A DNA stretch of 64,000 bases, taken from the NCBI RefSeq assembly GCF_017814975.1, contig NZ_JAGIQA010000019.1, positions 1 through 64,000 of the forward strand. The letters run 5' to 3'. This document shows, piece by piece, positions 49,625 to 58,154 of this stretch (positions within the stretch are counted from its first letter, which is position 1; each line of letters starts with the position of its first letter). This DNA is from Cupriavidus consociatus (GTDB lineage Bacteria; Pseudomonadota; Gammaproteobacteria; Burkholderiales; Burkholderiaceae). Below the pieces are notes generated by a model. The model was given only the letters and a program-made list of their open reading frames with translations, ran no database searches and was not told the origin of the DNA. The position numbers and the translations under genes are program-made.

Positions 49625-50080
49625 TCAGCCGCCGCAGCCGCCCAGCGTGACCTTGATTTCCTTCGATGCCACGTACCACTTGCCGCCGGCCTTGACCGCG
49701 GCGTGCACCACCGAGGTCTGGCCCATCTTCACGCGCGTGGAGACGAACGGTTCGGTGCCGGCCGGGATGATGAAGTCGGCGGCCAGGGTATTGGGGTTTT
49801 TTTCCACCAGGATCGCGATCTGCTCGGTATCCGGGATGGTGCTGGTCACGGCCACCGGCACCACGGCGCCGTTCTCGGCGATGTCGGGGGCGTTGAAGGT
49901 GATGGCGGTGCTTTTTTCGGTGCCGCTGCCGCCGAGCGCCTTGATCACGTCGGCAACGCTCTTGCCGTCAAAGGCGGTCTTGTTCCACTCGGCCGCCTGC
50001 GCTTCGCTGATCAGGCCGGTGGCGGCCATCAGCGACAGGACAGCGGTGACCCGCAGCACTTCTCGTCGTTTGGAATTCAT
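49625..50080 (-). CDS. soxY: Sulfur carrier protein SoxY
   Basis: A 151-residue sulfur carrier that binds pathway intermediates on its terminal cysteine (VTLGGCGG, second last Gly pair intact). It has a Tat signal (KRREVLRVTAVLSLMAATGL) and a DUF4-like beta fold (SVVHAAVKAGGKWYVASKEIKVTLGGCGG). It partners SoxZ. The swinging arm is unaltered. Confidence 0.97.
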   Translation of the reverse strand: MNSKRREVLRVTAVLSLMAATGLISEAQAAEWNKTAFDGKSVADVIKALGGSGTEKSTAITFNAPDIAENGAVVPVAVTSTIPDTEQIAILVEKNPNTLAADFIIPAGTEPFVSTRVKMGQTSVVHAAVKAGGKWYVASKEIKVTLGGCGG

Positions 50081-50289
50081 GTCTTTGCTCTCCGGCTACT
50101 CCGTCCCAATCGGTTTGCGTGACCGCTTTGGCGGTACTCGTTGGTGTGTCTGTCCAGCTTGTGCCCTGCGTACTGCGTGTGTCCTGCTCGCGGCCGGTGC
50201 ATTGCCGGCCGCTGGATCTGTCCAGGTCGGGTCGGCTTGCGCCGTCCGGCCCGTTGCATCGGTGGACTGCCCCTTCGGGCGGTCAGGCT

Positions 50290-50616
50290 TTACTTGGCGG
50301 GCGCGCCTGCGAGCACCCACTCGACCACGGTCTTCAGGTCGGCGTCGCTGATGGCGGCGTTGGCCGGCATCGGCACCGGGCCCCAGACGCCCGAACCACC
50401 GCTCTTGACCTTCTTGCTCAGGGTCGCCAGGGCGTTCTTGTCGCCCTTGTACTTGGTGGCGACTTCCTTGTAGGAAGGACCGACCAGCTTCTTGTCGACC
50501 TGGTGGCAACCCATGCAGGCGTTCTTGTTGGCGATCTCCTGTGCCTTGGCGGCATCGACCGCGTGAGCCGATGCGGCGGCGCCCAGCATCAGCGCTGCGA
50601 TGACAAACTGCTTCAT
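50290..50616 (-). CDS. Cytochrome c551/c552-type monoheme protein
   Basis: A 108-residue periplasmic class I cytochrome c. It has a signal peptide (VIAALMLGAAASAHA), heme site NACMGCHQVDKKLVGPSY and axial Met in VWGPVPMPANAAI. The sequence closely resembles the C-terminal domain of SoxD encoded next to it. It may be the electron acceptor of SoxCD or SoxAX. The ATG at 50616 is preceded by GGAG. Confidence 0.88.
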   Translation of the reverse strand: MKQFVIAALMLGAAASAHAVDAAKAQEIANKNACMGCHQVDKKLVGPSYKEVATKYKGDKNALATLSKKVKSGGSGVWGPVPMPANAAISDADLKTVVEWVLAGAPAK

Positions 50617-50745
50617 TGTTAAGCTCTCCAAGCTCTGTAAAGCCGTGGGGACGGCAAAGGCCGCTCGGCACGCCCGACACGTGCGGCAAGCTGCTTCGCG
50701 GCATACACCGGCCGCCGCCTCGGGGGCACTGCGACGGCCAGCCCG

Positions 50746-51783
50746 CTATTTTGCCTCAAGAATCCACCCCACCATGGCATGGACGTCCGAATCGGGGATC
50801 TGCGGCTGCGGCGGCATCGGTACGCTGCCCCAGGCGCCCTGTCCGCCTGCCTTGACCTTCCTGGCCAGCGCGCCGTGCGCGTCCTGGCCCTTGTACTTGC
50901 CGGCGATGTCCGCGAACGACGGGCCGACCAGCTTCCTGTCCATCGCGTGGCAGGCCACGCACTGGTACTGGCTGGCCAGCCTGGCGCCGGCCGGCGCGGG
51001 CACTGAAGCGCCGGATGCAGCACCCGCAGGCATCGCCGCGCTTGCTGCCACGCCACGTACCGGGCCAAAGGCGCGCTGCTGCTGCGCCAGGTCGCCGTGC
51101 GCGCCGCGGGCATGGTCAGGCATCGCCGAGGTAATCGAAACCTGCCCGGAGCAGTCCTTCATGCAGGCGGTATTGCGCGTGTCCGGGCGGCCGCGGCCGG
51201 GCCACAGGCCATGGTTTGTGGTCATGCCGTCGCGGTTGGGCATGTGCGCCTGCACGCTGGCGATATTGGCGTCCGACAGCGTGAAGTCGGCCGGCACGAT
51301 CTCGCCCAGGTGCAGCATGTAGGCGGTGACGGCATAGACCTCGCCGACGGACAGGCTCTTGGGCGCATTCCACGGCATGGCGCGGTGGATGTAGTCCCAC
51401 AGCGTGCTGACCGTGCTGACCTTCATCAGCGTGGTGCGATACGGCTGGTTGCCGGTCATGGCGGCGACGCGGCCGCGCCTGCTGTCCTCGGCCGTGGTGC
51501 CGCCTACGAGCGGCGTGAAGACCTCGTTGGACTCGCCGAAATCGCCGTGGCAGGACGCGCACTTGCCATCCCAGACCTTCTGCCCTTGCGCCACGGTGCC
51601 GCTGCCTTTGGGCAGGCCCTTGAAATCCGGGCGCACGTCGATATCCCAGGCGGCCACTTCGGCCGGGGTGGCGGTGCGGCCAATTGCCGCACGGGCGTCG
51701 GCCGTGCCGGCGGCCGAGCATGGCGCCACGCAGGCGGCGGCCAGCGCCAGCATGGCGGCGCAGCGTTCAGCCCACATGGACAT
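50746..51783 (-). CDS. soxD: Sulfane dehydrogenase diheme cytochrome SoxD
   Basis: A 345-residue diheme cytochrome c subunit of the SoxCD sulfane dehydrogenase. Signal peptide (MLALAAACVAPCSAA). The first heme domain has GKCASCHGDFGES (near residue 70), and the second CVACHAMDRKLVGPSF (near residue 275) with axial Met in WGSVPMPPQ. The GGAGG before the ATG at 51783 supports that start; an ATG two codons later is possible. The gene overlaps the end of soxC by 17 bases. Confidence 0.93.
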   Translation of the reverse strand: MSMWAERCAAMLALAAACVAPCSAAGTADARAAIGRTATPAEVAAWDIDVRPDFKGLPKGSGTVAQGQKVWDGKCASCHGDFGESNEVFTPLVGGTTAEDSRRGRVAAMTGNQPYRTTLMKVSTVSTLWDYIHRAMPWNAPKSLSVGEVYAVTAYMLHLGEIVPADFTLSDANIASVQAHMPNRDGMTTNHGLWPGRGRPDTRNTACMKDCSGQVSITSAMPDHARGAHGDLAQQQRAFGPVRGVAASAAMPAGAASGASVPAPAGARLASQYQCVACHAMDRKLVGPSFADIAGKYKGQDAHGALARKVKAGGQGAWGSVPMPPQPQIPDSDVHAMVGWILEAK

Positions 51784-53116
51784 TGGACACCTCCCCGCCC
51801 GCTGCCACCTGCCAGCTCTGGATCGCGTTGTTGTGATAGATCGAGCGCGTGCCGCGCACGGCGCGCAACTGCGCCATCTTCGGCTGCACGTAGCCGGTAT
51901 CGTCGATGGCGCGGCTCTGCAGGATCGCGGGACCACCGTCCCAGACCCAGTCCAGGTTGAAGCGCGTCAGGCACTTGGACAGCACCGGCGATTCCAGCCG
52001 CGCGGTGCGCCAGTTGCGGCCGCCGTCGGCCGAGACATCGACCCGCGTAATGCGCCCGCGCCCCGACCATGCCAGCCCGCTGATGTTGTAGAACCCCTTG
52101 CCCACCAGTTGCTGGCCGCCCGACGGCGTGGTGATTACCGACTTGCACTCCTGGATCGAGGTGTACTGGCGCAGTTTGCCGTCCGGCATCATGTCCACGT
52201 AGTGGATGGTTTCGTCCTTGGCGTTCCACGGCTGGTCGCCCAGTTCCAGCCGGCGCAGCCACTTGACCCACGACACCCCCTGCACGCCCGGCACGACCAG
52301 GCGCAGCGGGTAGCCGTTCTCGGGGCGCAGCATCTCGCCGTTCATGGCCCAGGCGACGATGATCTCGTCGGCCAGTTCCATCGGGATGGTGCGGGTCATC
52401 GACGAGCCGTCGCCGCCCTCGGCCAGCAGGTAGCGGCCGCGGCGCAGGTCGGCTTTGGCGTCGTCCAGCAGCACGCGCAGCGGCACGCCGGTGAACTCGC
52501 AGCACGACAGCATGCCGTGCGTGTATTGCACCGTCGGCACGGCGACGTTGCCCCACTCCATGCCGGTGTTGGCCCCGCATTCGATGAAATGCATGCGCGA
52601 CACCGCCGGCAGGCGCATCAGGTCGTCCATGGTGTAGACGCGCGGCGCGCGCACCAGGCCGTTGATCATCAGGCGGTGGCGGGCCGGGTCGATATCGTGC
52701 CAGCCCTGGTGGTGGCGCTCGAAATGCAGGCCGTTGGGGGTGATGATGCCGAAGAAACCCTGCAGCGGCGCGAACGCGACCGACGCCGCCGCCACGCGCG
52801 TCAGGCCCGGCGACTCGCGCCGGATCAGGTTTTTCTCATGGACCGAGGGCTGGCCATAGGGCCGGGCCGCGACCGGCTGGCCGAGCGAAGTGGCCCAGGG
52901 CTGGGGCTCGAGGATGGCGGGATCGCCGTCCGCCGCCAGCGCGTGCCGGCCGGCGGTGGCGGCGGCGAGGCCTGCCGCGGCGCCCAGGAAGCTCTTGCGC
53001 AGGAAGTTCCGCCGCGGCGCGTCCAGGCCGTGCCGGCCGATGTCCTGCTGCAGCGATGCGCTGACGAAGTGCTCGGGCGCGGGCACGATGCGCCCGGGCC
53101 GGTTCCGTTCCTGCAA
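51767..53116 (-). CDS. soxC: Sulfane dehydrogenase molybdopterin subunit SoxC
   Basis: A 449-residue Mo-cofactor protein of the sulfite oxidase family. It has a Tat signal (RRNFLRKSFLGAAAGLAAATAGRHALA, about residues 37-63). The molybdopterin domain has HFIECGANTGMEWGN (the Mo-ligand Cys), TYSLSC-like GMLSCCEFTGVPLRVLLD, and HVGEVSN-type ending. The start is TTG at 53116 with GGAGGAG upstream. SoxCD oxidises the sulfane sulfur on SoxY, so thiosulfate can be fully oxidised without sulfur globules. Confidence 0.93.
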   Translation of the reverse strand: MQERNRPGRIVPAPEHFVSASLQQDIGRHGLDAPRRNFLRKSFLGAAAGLAAATAGRHALAADGDPAILEPQPWATSLGQPVAARPYGQPSVHEKNLIRRESPGLTRVAAASVAFAPLQGFFGIITPNGLHFERHHQGWHDIDPARHRLMINGLVRAPRVYTMDDLMRLPAVSRMHFIECGANTGMEWGNVAVPTVQYTHGMLSCCEFTGVPLRVLLDDAKADLRRGRYLLAEGGDGSSMTRTIPMELADEIIVAWAMNGEMLRPENGYPLRLVVPGVQGVSWVKWLRRLELGDQPWNAKDETIHYVDMMPDGKLRQYTSIQECKSVITTPSGGQQLVGKGFYNISGLAWSGRGRITRVDVSADGGRNWRTARLESPVLSKCLTRFNLDWVWDGGPAILQSRAIDDTGYVQPKMAQLRAVRGTRSIYHNNAIQSWQVAAGGEVSNVHVG

Positions 53117-53224
53117 TGCCGTCTCCTCCGGCAGCTTGCGTCCGTGGGGCCGCGCCGCCTGTTATTCGTGCCGCCGCGCGCCTCGCGCGACAGCGATCGA
53201 TGGGCCGGAAGAGCCGGATCGCGT

Positions 53225-53605
53225 TCAGCCTGCCGCCCGGCGCCTGCGCGCGGGCGCTGCCTCGGGCTGCGCCATGAAGCGGTCGACCGCGCCGGAGGGC
53301 AAGGCGTTGTCCTCCAGCCGGCTGGCCACCTGCACGCACACGGTGCGGCACAGCTCGATCACGCTTTCGTCAGCAATCGCGTAGAAGACCAGGTTGGCTT
53401 CCTTGCGGCGCGACAGCACGCCCGAGCGGTACATCGCGTTGAGATGCCGCGACACGTTGGTCTGCGACGAACCCACCGTCTCGACCACCGTGGTGACCGG
53501 CTTCTCGCCATCGCACAAGGCGTGCAGGATCTTCAGCCGCGTTGGCTCCGCCAGCAGGCTGAAGTAGCCCGACACCTTCTCGAATACGCGATCCAGCTCT
53601 TCCAT
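53225..53605 (-). CDS. ArsR-family regulator, SoxR-like
   Basis: A 126-residue ArsR/SmtB winged-helix repressor. It reads MEELDRVFEKVSGYFSLLAEPTRLKILHALCDGEKPVTTVVETVGSSQTNVSRHLNAMYRSGVLSRR. Cysteines in ALCDGE and ELCRTVC could sense persulfide. It sits directly upstream of soxC, matching SoxR regulators in sox clusters. The ATG at 53605 was preferred to one at 53641 because the latter lies inside a dyad that looks like its operator. Confidence 0.82.
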   Translation of the reverse strand: MEELDRVFEKVSGYFSLLAEPTRLKILHALCDGEKPVTTVVETVGSSQTNVSRHLNAMYRSGVLSRRKEANLVFYAIADESVIELCRTVCVQVASRLEDNALPSGAVDRFMAQPEAAPARRRRAAG

Positions 53606-53622
53606 GCCGTCCAATATATTCG

Positions 53623-53644
53623 TATATGCGTGAATGCGCATATA
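53623..53644 (-). promoter_or_regulatory. Probable ArsR-type operator dyad
   Basis: TATATGCG (53623-53630), six bases, CGCATATA (53637-53644): 8-bp perfect arms of the AT-flanked form used by ArsR regulators. It lies 18 bases before the regulator start. Autorepression and control of the sox operon are inferred. Confidence 0.6.
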
Positions 53645-53775
53645 GTGTTTACCCAATGATGCAGAACAGCATGATTGTGCCCGGCACGCCTGCGCGGTAC
53701 CAATCATGGTTTGCCAGCGGTGGCGCCCGGTGGTGCGTCGCGATGGCCTCGTGGTGACCTCGTGTTGAAGTTGGC

Positions 53776-54669
53776 CTATCGGCGCAGCAGCGCCCTGCCC
53801 GCCCACAGGCGCTGGCCGAATACATTGAGCAGCAGCCCCGCCATGACCACGGCCGCTCCAGTCCATTGCGCCGGCGACAGGTCTTCGCCCAGCAGCACAT
53901 GTGCCGACACCAGCCCCACCACAGGTACCAGCAGCGTCAGCGGCGCCACCTGGCTGGCGGGATAGCGCGTCAGCAACCGGCCCCACATGGTGTAGCCGAA
54001 CACGGTGGCGGCAAAGGCCAGGTACGCCACGGCGAACACGCCCGCCGCCGACACATGCGTGACGCTTTGCACGATGCGCGCCGGCCCCTCCACCCACAGC
54101 GACAGCAGCGCGAACGGCACGATCGGCACCAGCGCGCCCCAGATCACCAGGCCCAGCAGGTCGACCGGCCCGATCTTCTTGCTGACGATATTGCCGCTGG
54201 CCCAGCAGAACGCCGCGCACAGCGTCAGCACGAAGCCGGCCACGCTCATGCCGCCGGCGCTGGCGGCGGCACCCGCGCCGATCAGCGCCAGCCCGGCCGC
54301 GGCCACCGCCATGCCGGCGATGTTGTGCCAGCGCACCGGCTCGTCCAGCCACAGCGCGGCGATCGCCAGCGTGAAGAACGCCTGCGACTGGAGCACCAGC
54401 GAAGCCAGCCCGGCCGGCATGCCGACCGCCATCGCGTAGAACAGGAAGGCGAACTGGCCCAGGCTGATGGTCACGCCGTACGCCAGCAGCAGGCGCCACG
54501 GCACGCGCGGGCGCGGCACGAAGAAGATGGCGGGGAAGACCACCAGCAGGAAACGCAGCGCGCCGAGCAGCATCGGCGGCACGCCCGCCAGCCCTACCTT
54601 GATGACGACGAAGTTGACGCCCCAGACGCAGACGATGGCGAGGGCTAGGAGACGGTCTCTGGCTTGCAT
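53776..54669 (-). CDS. EamA/DMT superfamily exporter
   Basis: A 297-residue membrane protein with ten predicted helices and two EamA repeats (VCVWGVNFVVIKVGLAGVPPMLLGALRFLLV at the N-terminus; second repeat from ALVPIVPFALLSLWVEG to WTGAAVVMAGLLLNVFG). It resembles O-acetylserine/cysteine and amino-acid exporters. It lies between fccB and the soxR-like gene, on the same strand as both. The substrate is not visible from the sequence. Confidence 0.87.
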   Translation of the reverse strand: MQARDRLLALAIVCVWGVNFVVIKVGLAGVPPMLLGALRFLLVVFPAIFFVPRPRVPWRLLLAYGVTISLGQFAFLFYAMAVGMPAGLASLVLQSQAFFTLAIAALWLDEPVRWHNIAGMAVAAAGLALIGAGAAASAGGMSVAGFVLTLCAAFCWASGNIVSKKIGPVDLLGLVIWGALVPIVPFALLSLWVEGPARIVQSVTHVSAAGVFAVAYLAFAATVFGYTMWGRLLTRYPASQVAPLTLLVPVVGLVSAHVLLGEDLSPAQWTGAAVVMAGLLLNVFGQRLWAGRALLRR

Positions 54670-54802
54670 GGCGGTGGGCGGCCGGGATGGCGACTGGCGG
54701 TGTGATCAAACCCCCAGCCTACCAGCCGCCCCCCGCGCGGCATTGCAGGTTCTTGCGGTTTTGTCATGGGGCGCCCTGGCAGCGCCCCAAATTGCCAGTG
54801 CC

Positions 54803-56068
54803 TTATCCCAGCATTTCCGACCAGATTCCCTTGGCCCACGACAGCGCGTACACCCCCTCCAGCGTATTGGGCGCGTCCGACAGCCCACCCGAGCCCGGCA
54901 CGGGCAGCATGGTCTTCTGCGCGGCATCGTATCGGTGCACGCTCGACACATGCACCGCCTCGCGGTCCGAGGTGAAGCTGTAGCAGGTGTTGTTATAGAG
55001 CGGCTGCGGGTCCGGAGCCTGGCCCGACAGCAACGCCACGATCGCGGCGGCCGCCACCTTGCCATGCTGGTTGGCCATATGCCCGGACTTCGGCATCAGC
55101 TGCGCAATCTGGATGGCGTCGCCGATCACATGGATATTGGGTGCCGCGCGCGATTCGAAGGTGACGAAATCGACATCGCACCACCTGGCGTTGGCCGTCG
55201 CCAGCCCCGTTGCCACCGCGATCGCGCCCGCGCGCTGCGGCGGCAGCACGTTGATCACGTCCGCGCGTACATCGTCCTGCACCTCGAACTTGAGTGTGCG
55301 CGTGGCCGGGTCGACATCGACGGTGTTGTACTGCGGCCGGTATTCGACCATGCCGGCATACTGCCCCGCCCATACCTTGCGGAACAGGCCGGCCTTGGAG
55401 GTGATGTCCGGGTTGGCGTCCAGGACCAGCACCTTGCTGCGCGGCTTGTGCTGCTTGAAATAGTGCGCCACCTGGCAAACCCGCTCGTATGGGCCGGGCG
55501 GGCAGCGGTACGGCGCGGTGGGGATGGTGATGGCGTAGGTGCCGCCGTCGGGCATCGCCTCCAGCTGGCGGCGCAGCGCCACGGTCTGCGGGCCGGCCTT
55601 CCAGGCGTGCAGCACCTGGTCGCCGCCGGGCCGCTTCAGGCCGGGCAGCGCATCGCTCATCAGCTCGATGCCGGGGGACAGCAGCAGACGGTCGTAGGGC
55701 AACGTGCGGCCGCCCGCCAGCCGCACCGTGCGCTTGCCGGGATCGATGGCGACGGCCGTGTCGCGCACCAGCTTCACGCCGTGGCGGCGCACCAGCTGGT
55801 CGTATGGCAGCGTGAGGTCGGACAACTGCCGGCTGCCGCCAATCACCAGGTTGGACAGCGGGCAGGAAATGAACGCAGGATTGGGTTCGACCAGCGTGAC
55901 CTCGATGGCGTTGCCGCTCCACTCGCGCAGGTAGCGCGCGGCGGTGGCGCCGCCGTAGCCGCCGCCGACCACCACCACCCTGGCCGGCGCCGCGGCCCTC
56001 GCCGCGCGCATGCCCATCGAGCCCAGCACCGCGGCGCCGGCGGCGCCCAGGAAATGTCGTCGTTGCAT
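54803..56068 (-). CDS. fccB: Flavocytochrome c sulfide dehydrogenase flavoprotein (FccB/SoxF)
   Basis: A 421-residue FAD protein that oxidises sulfide in the periplasm. It has a Tat-like signal (MQRRHFLGAAGAAVLGSMGMRAARA). The FAD Rossmann motif is VVVVGGGYGGATAARYL (about residues 31-47), with INVLPPQRAGAIAVATGLA and a C-terminal FAD_FCSD region (YNTCYSFTSDREAVHVSSVHR). Redox cysteines are visible near PAFISCPLSNLVIGG and in the C-terminal NTCYSF. It pairs with the cytochrome encoded upstream. Confidence 0.9.
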   Translation of the reverse strand: MQRRHFLGAAGAAVLGSMGMRAARAAAPARVVVVGGGYGGATAARYLREWSGNAIEVTLVEPNPAFISCPLSNLVIGGSRQLSDLTLPYDQLVRRHGVKLVRDTAVAIDPGKRTVRLAGGRTLPYDRLLLSPGIELMSDALPGLKRPGGDQVLHAWKAGPQTVALRRQLEAMPDGGTYAITIPTAPYRCPPGPYERVCQVAHYFKQHKPRSKVLVLDANPDITSKAGLFRKVWAGQYAGMVEYRPQYNTVDVDPATRTLKFEVQDDVRADVINVLPPQRAGAIAVATGLATANARWCDVDFVTFESRAAPNIHVIGDAIQIAQLMPKSGHMANQHGKVAAAAIVALLSGQAPDPQPLYNNTCYSFTSDREAVHVSSVHRYDAAQKTMLPVPGSGGLSDAPNTLEGVYALSWAKGIWSEMLG

Positions 56069-56080
56069 GGCGCTCTCCCC

Positions 56081-56449
56081 TCAACGCACGTTGACGAACC
56101 AAGCCGCGATCGCGGCGAGCTGTTCGTCGGTGTAGCCCTTGGCGATCTGGTGCATCACCGTGGCCGGTCGGGCCCCGGAACGGAACGCCTGCATCTGCGC
56201 CAGCAGTTCGGCTTGCGGGCGCCCTGCCAGCGACGGGATGGTGCTGCCTTCAGGCGCGCGGCCCGACGGACCGTGGCAACTGGTGCAGGCCGCGGCATGG
56301 ATGCGCACGTACTGTGCGGCAGGGGCGGCGGGTGCTGCGGCAGGGGCGGAGGCCGCAAGGTCCGCCGACAGCGCGGCGTGGGCGCCGCATAGCGCCGATG
56401 CCAGCAATGCCAGCCGCACGAACACAGCGGGCCGGGGGATGGTTGTCAT
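56081..56449 (-). CDS. fccA: Flavocytochrome c cytochrome subunit (FccA/SoxE-like)
   Basis: A 122-residue periplasmic monoheme cytochrome c. It has a signal peptide (LALLASALCGAHAALSA), an Ala/Pro-rich linker and a heme site AACTSCHGPSGRAPEGSTIPSLAGR (about residues 54-58). It is a single-heme form; some flavocytochromes have a diheme partner. It precedes fccB by 12 bases and probably takes electrons from it. Confidence 0.87.
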   Translation of the reverse strand: MTTIPRPAVFVRLALLASALCGAHAALSADLAASAPAAAPAAPAAQYVRIHAAACTSCHGPSGRAPEGSTIPSLAGRPQAELLAQMQAFRSGARPATVMHQIAKGYTDEQLAAIAAWFVNVR

Positions 56450-56553
56450 GGTCTCGCTCCGTGTGGGGTGCCGGGCGCTGGCATCGGCAAGATGCCGGCG
56501 GGCGTGGCAACCGTATCACATCGGAAGCGGACGGTGTGCGGTGGAAACCGCAG

Positions 56554-56585
56554 AAAGAAAAACGGCGCCCGCATGTGCGGACGCC
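56554..56585 (-). terminator. Intrinsic terminator of dolP
   Basis: On the minus strand a 10-bp stem with one U-G wobble (56585-56576 with 56573-56564), 2-base loop, then a T-rich tract (TTTTTCTTT, 56562-56554). It lies 25 bases past the dolP stop. Confidence 0.7.
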
Positions 56586-56610
56586 GCGGCGCAATGGCGA
56601 GCCAGCCAGC

Positions 56611-57450
56611 TCAGGGCAGGCTCCGGCCCGGCGGCAGCGCAACCGGCGAGGCCACCGGCGAACTCACCGGGGTGGTGGTCGCCTGGCTGGGCGTGCTGGC
56701 CGGCGCATCGGCCGGTCCGCCCACGCCGGGCACGGACTGCACCGGCGCCGGCGTGCCGACGTTGCCATCGTAAGACGGGTTCTGCGAGGTCGAGGCCGAA
56801 TCCAGGCGCGCGCGCTCGGCGTCATTGACGTAGTCGAACGCCTTGACCACCTTGGTCACCCCGGAGGCATTGCGCGCCACGTCGGTGGCGCGGTCGCCTT
56901 CCTGCTGGGTCACCACGCCCAGCAGGTAGACCACGCTCTTCTCGGTGGTGATCTTGATCGAGTTCGACGGCACGCCCTCCGCGGTCATCAGCAGCGTCTT
57001 GACCTTGCTGGTCAGGTACGCGTCCTGGCTCTGCGTCATGAAGCCGGGCGAACTGACCACCTCGAGCTCGTTGATTACCACGCGCGCATTCTGCAGGCCG
57101 CGCACGTACTGCTCGACCTGCTGCTTGACGCTGTCGTTGCTGGCCTCGCCGGTGAGCAGCACCTTGCGGTTGAACACGGTCACGTTGACGCGGGCCTGGC
57201 CGCTGTAGCGCGAGTTGATGGTGCTCTCCGCTTCCATCTGCAGGCCGCGGTCGACGGTCTGCGTGGCGGTCGGGCGCCGGTCGGTGGCCATGGCCACGCC
57301 GGTGCCCATGGCGCCGGCGATCACGGGGAAGCAGCCGGCCAGCTGCGTGGCGGAAACCAGCACCGCCGCCGCGGTCAGCGTGGCGCGAAGGATGCGGCCG
57401 GCGCCGGCGGCGCTGGTCCGGGTTTCAGGCGTAGTGGGCAGGTTGGTCAT
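56611..57450 (-). CDS. dolP: BON-domain outer-membrane lipoprotein DolP-like
   Basis: A 279-residue lipoprotein. The lipobox VSATQLAGC lies near residue 40. Two BON domains follow (INSRYSGQARVNVTVFNRKVLLTGEASNDSVKQQVEQYVRGLQ, and LTSKVKTLLMTAEGVPSNSIKITTEKSVVYLLGVV) with a variable Pro/Ser/Thr tail of about 60 residues. DolP (YraP) supports outer-membrane integrity and binds anionic lipid at the division site. The neighbours (SIS gene, yraN, rsmI) are the conserved context. The tail is longer than in E. coli. Confidence 0.9.
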   Translation of the reverse strand: MTNLPTTPETRTSAAGAGRILRATLTAAAVLVSATQLAGCFPVIAGAMGTGVAMATDRRPTATQTVDRGLQMEAESTINSRYSGQARVNVTVFNRKVLLTGEASNDSVKQQVEQYVRGLQNARVVINELEVVSSPGFMTQSQDAYLTSKVKTLLMTAEGVPSNSIKITTEKSVVYLLGVVTQQEGDRATDVARNASGVTKVVKAFDYVNDAERARLDSASTSQNPSYDGNVGTPAPVQSVPGVGGPADAPASTPSQATTTPVSSPVASPVALPPGRSLP

Positions 57451-57513
57451 GCGGTCCTTGCTGTGGCTGGATGTTGGAAATGGGGGCGTCAGTGAGGGAG
57501 AAGACGAGCGGGC

Positions 57514-58101
57514 TCAGGCTTCCCCGAGCAATGCCTCGTCAATGCCGTCGCACAGGCAATGCAGCGTGAGCAGGTGCACTTCCTGGATGCGCGCGGTGCG
57601 CTCGCTCGGCACGCACAGGTGGATGTCGAATTCGTCGAGCAGGCCGCCGATGACGCCGCCGCCCTTGCCGGTCAGCGCAATCACGGCCATCTCGCGCTGG
57701 CGCGCCGCCTCGATCGCGGCGATCACATTGGCAGAGTTGCCCGAAGTGGAAATCGCCAGCAGGATGTCGCCGGGCACGCCCAGGGCTTCGACCTGCTTGG
57801 AAAACACCTTGCTGAAGTCATAGTCGTTGCCGATCGCGGTCAGGATCGAGCTGTCGGTGGTCAGCGCGATCGCCGCCAGGCCCGGGCGCTCGCGCTCGAA
57901 GCGCCCCACCAGCTCGGCGGCGAAATGTTGCGCATCGGCGGCCGAGCCGCCATTGCCGCATGCCAGGATCTTGTTGCCGCTGGTCAGCGCGCCCACCATG
58001 CGTTCCACGGCGGCGTCGATATAGGGGGCCATTACCGCCGCGGCCTGTTGCTTGGTCTCGGCGCTGTCTAGGAATTGTTGCTGGATACTCTCGATACTCA
58101 T
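57514..58101 (-). CDS. SIS-domain phosphoheptose isomerase / DiaA-type protein
   Basis: A 195-residue SIS protein. CGNGGSAADAQHFAAELVGRFERERPGLAAIALTTDSSILTAIGND is closest to DiaA, the DnaA-binding initiation factor, as are NGNKIL and LTLHCLCDGID. It keeps the catalytic Glu of GmhA in HFAAEL (DiaA has Ser there) and a His in the C-terminal RIQEVHLLTLH, so isomerase activity is possible. It makes heptose for LPS if GmhA, or regulates oriC firing if DiaA. It sits in the yraN-diaA-dolP block. Confidence 0.88.
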   Translation of the reverse strand: MSIESIQQQFLDSAETKQQAAAVMAPYIDAAVERMVGALTSGNKILACGNGGSAADAQHFAAELVGRFERERPGLAAIALTTDSSILTAIGNDYDFSKVFSKQVEALGVPGDILLAISTSGNSANVIAAIEAARQREMAVIALTGKGGGVIGGLLDEFDIHLCVPSERTARIQEVHLLTLHCLCDGIDEALLGEA

Positions 58102-58154
58102 GGCTCTGTGGCCTTTCATTGGCAGTTGCACGCTCGGTTGCGCGCCAGCGCGCA

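Noticed and set aside
51404..53659. A 751-codon open frame on the plus strand across soxD, soxC and the regulator
   Set aside because: Antisense shadow with low-complexity sequence and no homology-like motifs; the sox genes on the other strand are certain.
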